Origin: Alphaproteobacteria bacterium
Lineage (GTDB): Bacteria > Pseudomonadota > Alphaproteobacteria > ATCC43930 > CGMCC-115725
Direction: 5' to 3'
Length of the DNA stretch: 39,111 nt
Assembly: GCA_018971215.1 (NCBI GenBank)
Contig: JAGXBG010000003.1
Span: 1-39,111 of the forward strand
Numbering within the stretch: the stretch's first letter is position 1; each line of letters opens with the position of its first letter. Below the pieces are notes generated by a model that ran no database searches, had not been told where the DNA came from, and worked only from the letters and a program-made list of their open reading frames with translations. This document shows, piece after piece, positions 36,830 through 39,111 of the stretch. The translations under genes and the position numbers were made by a program.

Positions 36830-39111
36830 TCAAGCGGCGCGTCCGTCCAGCGAAGCCGTTGAAATCCACATCAGTTTCGGCCCCTCGGTCCATAAGAGCG
36901 CGCAGCGCACGGTCTTGCCGGGATAGACGCGCGCCAGCGCCGCCCGGTAAGCGGCGAGCTGGTCGAGATAGGCCTCAGGCACCTCGGCTTCGGTCGGCGG
37001 CACCGGCCGCATCGTCTTGTAATCGACAATGGCGACTTCGTTGTCGGTCACCAGTAGCCGGTCGATGCGGCCCGACACCGCCCGATCGCCCAGGAGACCG
37101 ACGACGGGCACTTCGGCCTCGGAGCCGGGCCCGAACAACGCGGCAAATTCGGGCGCGGCCAGTACGGCGAGGGTCTCGGCGGCGATGTTCTCCTGCTCGG
37201 CTGGCGCGAGGCCGAGCACCGGCCGCGCCAGGAACCGCCGCGCCGCCGCCGCGCGTTGATCCGGCGCGACGCGCGGCAGGGTTTGCAGCAGCCGGTGGAC
37301 GACCAGGCCTTTGCGGAAGATGTGGCCGTCGTCAACGCCCAACGGCGAACGCGTCGGGGGCTCGGCATGCGACGGCCGCGACGGTTGCAGCGGCTTGGGC
37401 GGCGCCGGTTCGGGCGGCGGCGGCTTGGTCGCCCAGGGCGGCAGCGTGCCGGCCACCGGCGCGCCGGCACGACGCGCGGGAGGCTCCTCGCGTTTGGCAC
37501 GCTGCTGCGTGACCAGCCGCAAACCTTCGCCACGCCAGCCGGCGGCGCCGATAAGTTCGGTCGCGTTGAAGTCGAACGGCTTGCCGCCGGCCGCCTTGAG
37601 TCCGGCGCGGACAAACGGATACCACGCATCGTCGGACGGCTTGCGCTGGCCGGTCCAGCCGCAGACATAGAGCCGGTCCGCGGCCCGCGTCAGCGCAACA
37701 TAAAGCAGCCGGCGGTATTCCTCGTCGCGGCGCCGGTTGGCAAGTTCGAGCGCCGCGCTCGCCGCCGGCGCATCGCCGTCGGCGAGCCACAACGGCAGCC
37801 TGTCGTCGGTCCAGACGATGGCCGGCGATTGTTGCGGCACCGCCAGCGTGTCGGGCAGGAAGACGATCGGCGCCTGCAACCCCTTGGCGCCGTGCACGGT
37901 GATGACGCGCAGCTCGTTGCGACCGGCCTCGTTGTTGAGGTCGCGCTTGACCTCGAGCTCGCCGAGCACCAGCCAATGCAGGAATCCTTGCAGCGATGGA
38001 CCGTGATCGCGCTCGAAGGCGAGCGCGGCCGCGAGCAGCTCGTCGAGCGGATCGTTCGCCTCGGCGCCGAGCCGTGCCAGGATCTTGCGCCGGCCGCCCC
38101 GCGCGCCCAACACCTCGGCGAACAATTCGAACGGCGGAATGAAATCGGCGCGCGCCAACAGCGCCGCCAGCTCTTCGGCCGCAAATTTGAACGTCGGGTT
38201 CTCGCCGGCGCGTTGCCGCAATTCGTCCCACAGGCTGCCGGTGCGCTTCCACGCAAGGTCGAACAGCCGGTCCTCGTCGAAGCCGTAAAGCGGGCTTTTC
38301 AACACCGTGGCCAGCGTCAGATTGTCCGCCGGCAGCAGCAGAAATTGCGCCAGCGCGACCAGGTCCTGCACTGCGAGCTGATCGGCCAGAACCATGCGGT
38401 CGACGCCCGCCACCGGCACGTCGCGCTCCTTGAGCGCACGCACCAACGCGCCGACGAACGGATCGCGCCGCCGCACCAGCACCAGGATGTCGCCGGCATG
38501 GATCGGCCGGCCGCTGGATTCGAGCGGCTCACCGGCGTCGATCCACGATTTGACTTTCGCGGCGATCGCCTCCGCGAGTCGGGCGCGCGGCAGCTTGAGC
38601 CGCGCTTGGCTCAGCGGCGCGTCCCACGGCGTCGGCGGTTCGCCGCCTTCGGGGACGACCGGCGGCCACAGTTCGACCAGGCCGGCGACGCCCAAGCGGC
38701 TCGGCTCGTGCCGGATCGCGTCATCGGCAAAGACAACGCCGGTGGCGATACGCTGATCGGCGAACACCGCATCGACCGTACGCAACACCGCGGCGACCGA
38801 ACGGAACGACAGTTCGAGCTTGAGCCGTCGCCATTGCTGCCGGGCCGCTTCGACGCGCGCGCGGAAATGTTCCTGCATAGCGACGAACTTGGCGGGATCG
38901 GCGCGCTGGAAGCTGAAGATCGACTGCTTCGGGTCGCCGACCGCGAACACGGTGCGCAAACCATCGCGCGCGCCTTCGCCGGCGAAGAATTCCTCGGCCA
39001 GCGCTGCGACCACCTCCCATTGATCCGGATTGGTGTCCTGCGCCTCGTCGATCAGGATGTGGTCGATGCCGCCGTCGAGCTTGAACAGCACCCACGGCGC
39101 AACGCCGGGCC
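36830..39111 (-). CDS. addA: Double-strand break repair helicase-nuclease AddA, N-terminus cut by window end
   Basis: HILIDEAQDTNPDQWEVVAALAEEF (UvrD motif II), VFAVGDPKQSIFSFQRADP, VITVHGAKGLQAPIVFLPDTL, YVALTRAADRLYVCG, C-terminal RecB-like nuclease GRIDRLLVTDNEVAIVDYKT. Frame open to 39111. Confidence 0.94.
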   Translation of the reverse strand, partial: PGVAPWVLFKLDGGIDHILIDEAQDTNPDQWEVVAALAEEFFAGEGARDGLRTVFAVGDPKQSIFSFQRADPAKFVAMQEHFRARVEAARQQWRRLKLELSFRSVAAVLRTVDAVFADQRIATGVVFADDAIRHEPSRLGVAGLVELWPPVVPEGGEPPTPWDAPLSQARLKLPRARLAEAIAAKVKSWIDAGEPLESSGRPIHAGDILVLVRRRDPFVGALVRALKERDVPVAGVDRMVLADQLAVQDLVALAQFLLLPADNLTLATVLKSPLYGFDEDRLFDLAWKRTGSLWDELRQRAGENPTFKFAAEELAALLARADFIPPFELFAEVLGARGGRRKILARLGAEANDPLDELLAAALAFERDHGPSLQGFLHWLVLGELEVKRDLNNEAGRNELRVITVHGAKGLQAPIVFLPDTLAVPQQSPAIVWTDDRLPLWLADGDAPAASAALELANRRRDEEYRRLLYVALTRAADRLYVCGWTGQRKPSDDAWYPFVRAGLKAAGGKPFDFNATELIGAAGWRGEGLRLVTQQRAKREEPPARRAGAPVAGTLPPWATKPPPPEPAPPKPLQPSRPSHAEPPTRSPLGVDDGHIFRKGLVVHRLLQTLPRVAPDQRAAAARRFLARPVLGLAPAEQENIAAETLAVLAAPEFAALFGPGSEAEVPVVGLLGDRAVSGRIDRLLVTDNEVAIVDYKTMRPVPPTEAEVPEAYLDQLAAYRAALARVYPGKTVRCALLWTEGPKLMWISTASLDGRAA

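Overview
High-GC alphaproteobacterial-type chromosomal segment (Rhodospirillales-like by gene content and order; this is inference). It is densely packed with core genes. I see no phage, transposon, CRISPR or defence locus, and no convincing undescribed multi-gene system. Gene blocks: (1) minus strand, two glycosyltransferases, then thrS-infC-rpmI-rplT-pheS-pheT (pheT runs off the left edge); (2) alpha/beta hydrolase and AhpD-like protein; (3) MFP-RND efflux pair plus a TPR protein; (4) GST and an NDUFA9-like NAD-binding protein (minus); (5) tRNA-Leu(CAG)-rnd; (6) kdsD-lptC-lptA-lptB-rpoN-ptsN; (7) hsp20-DUF1150 (minus), tRNA-Ala(GGC) (minus) and a TIGR02300 protein (minus); (8) aroA-cmk-rpsA-ihfB-lapA-like-OCD-like-pyrF-trpF-trpB-trpA-accD-folC; (9) trxA and addA (minus; addA runs off the right edge). 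The most interesting signals are non-coding. They are a sigma32-like promoter followed by three consecutive hairpins, the last masking the hsp20 Shine-Dalgarno (ROSE-like thermometer candidate); an apparent AUA start codon for infC, which the ORF track truncates; a near-consensus promoter and SD-masking leader in front of rpmI-rplT; and a tRNA-Leu apparently co-transcribed with an RNase D gene. All calls come from reading the sequence. No homology search or folding software was run.
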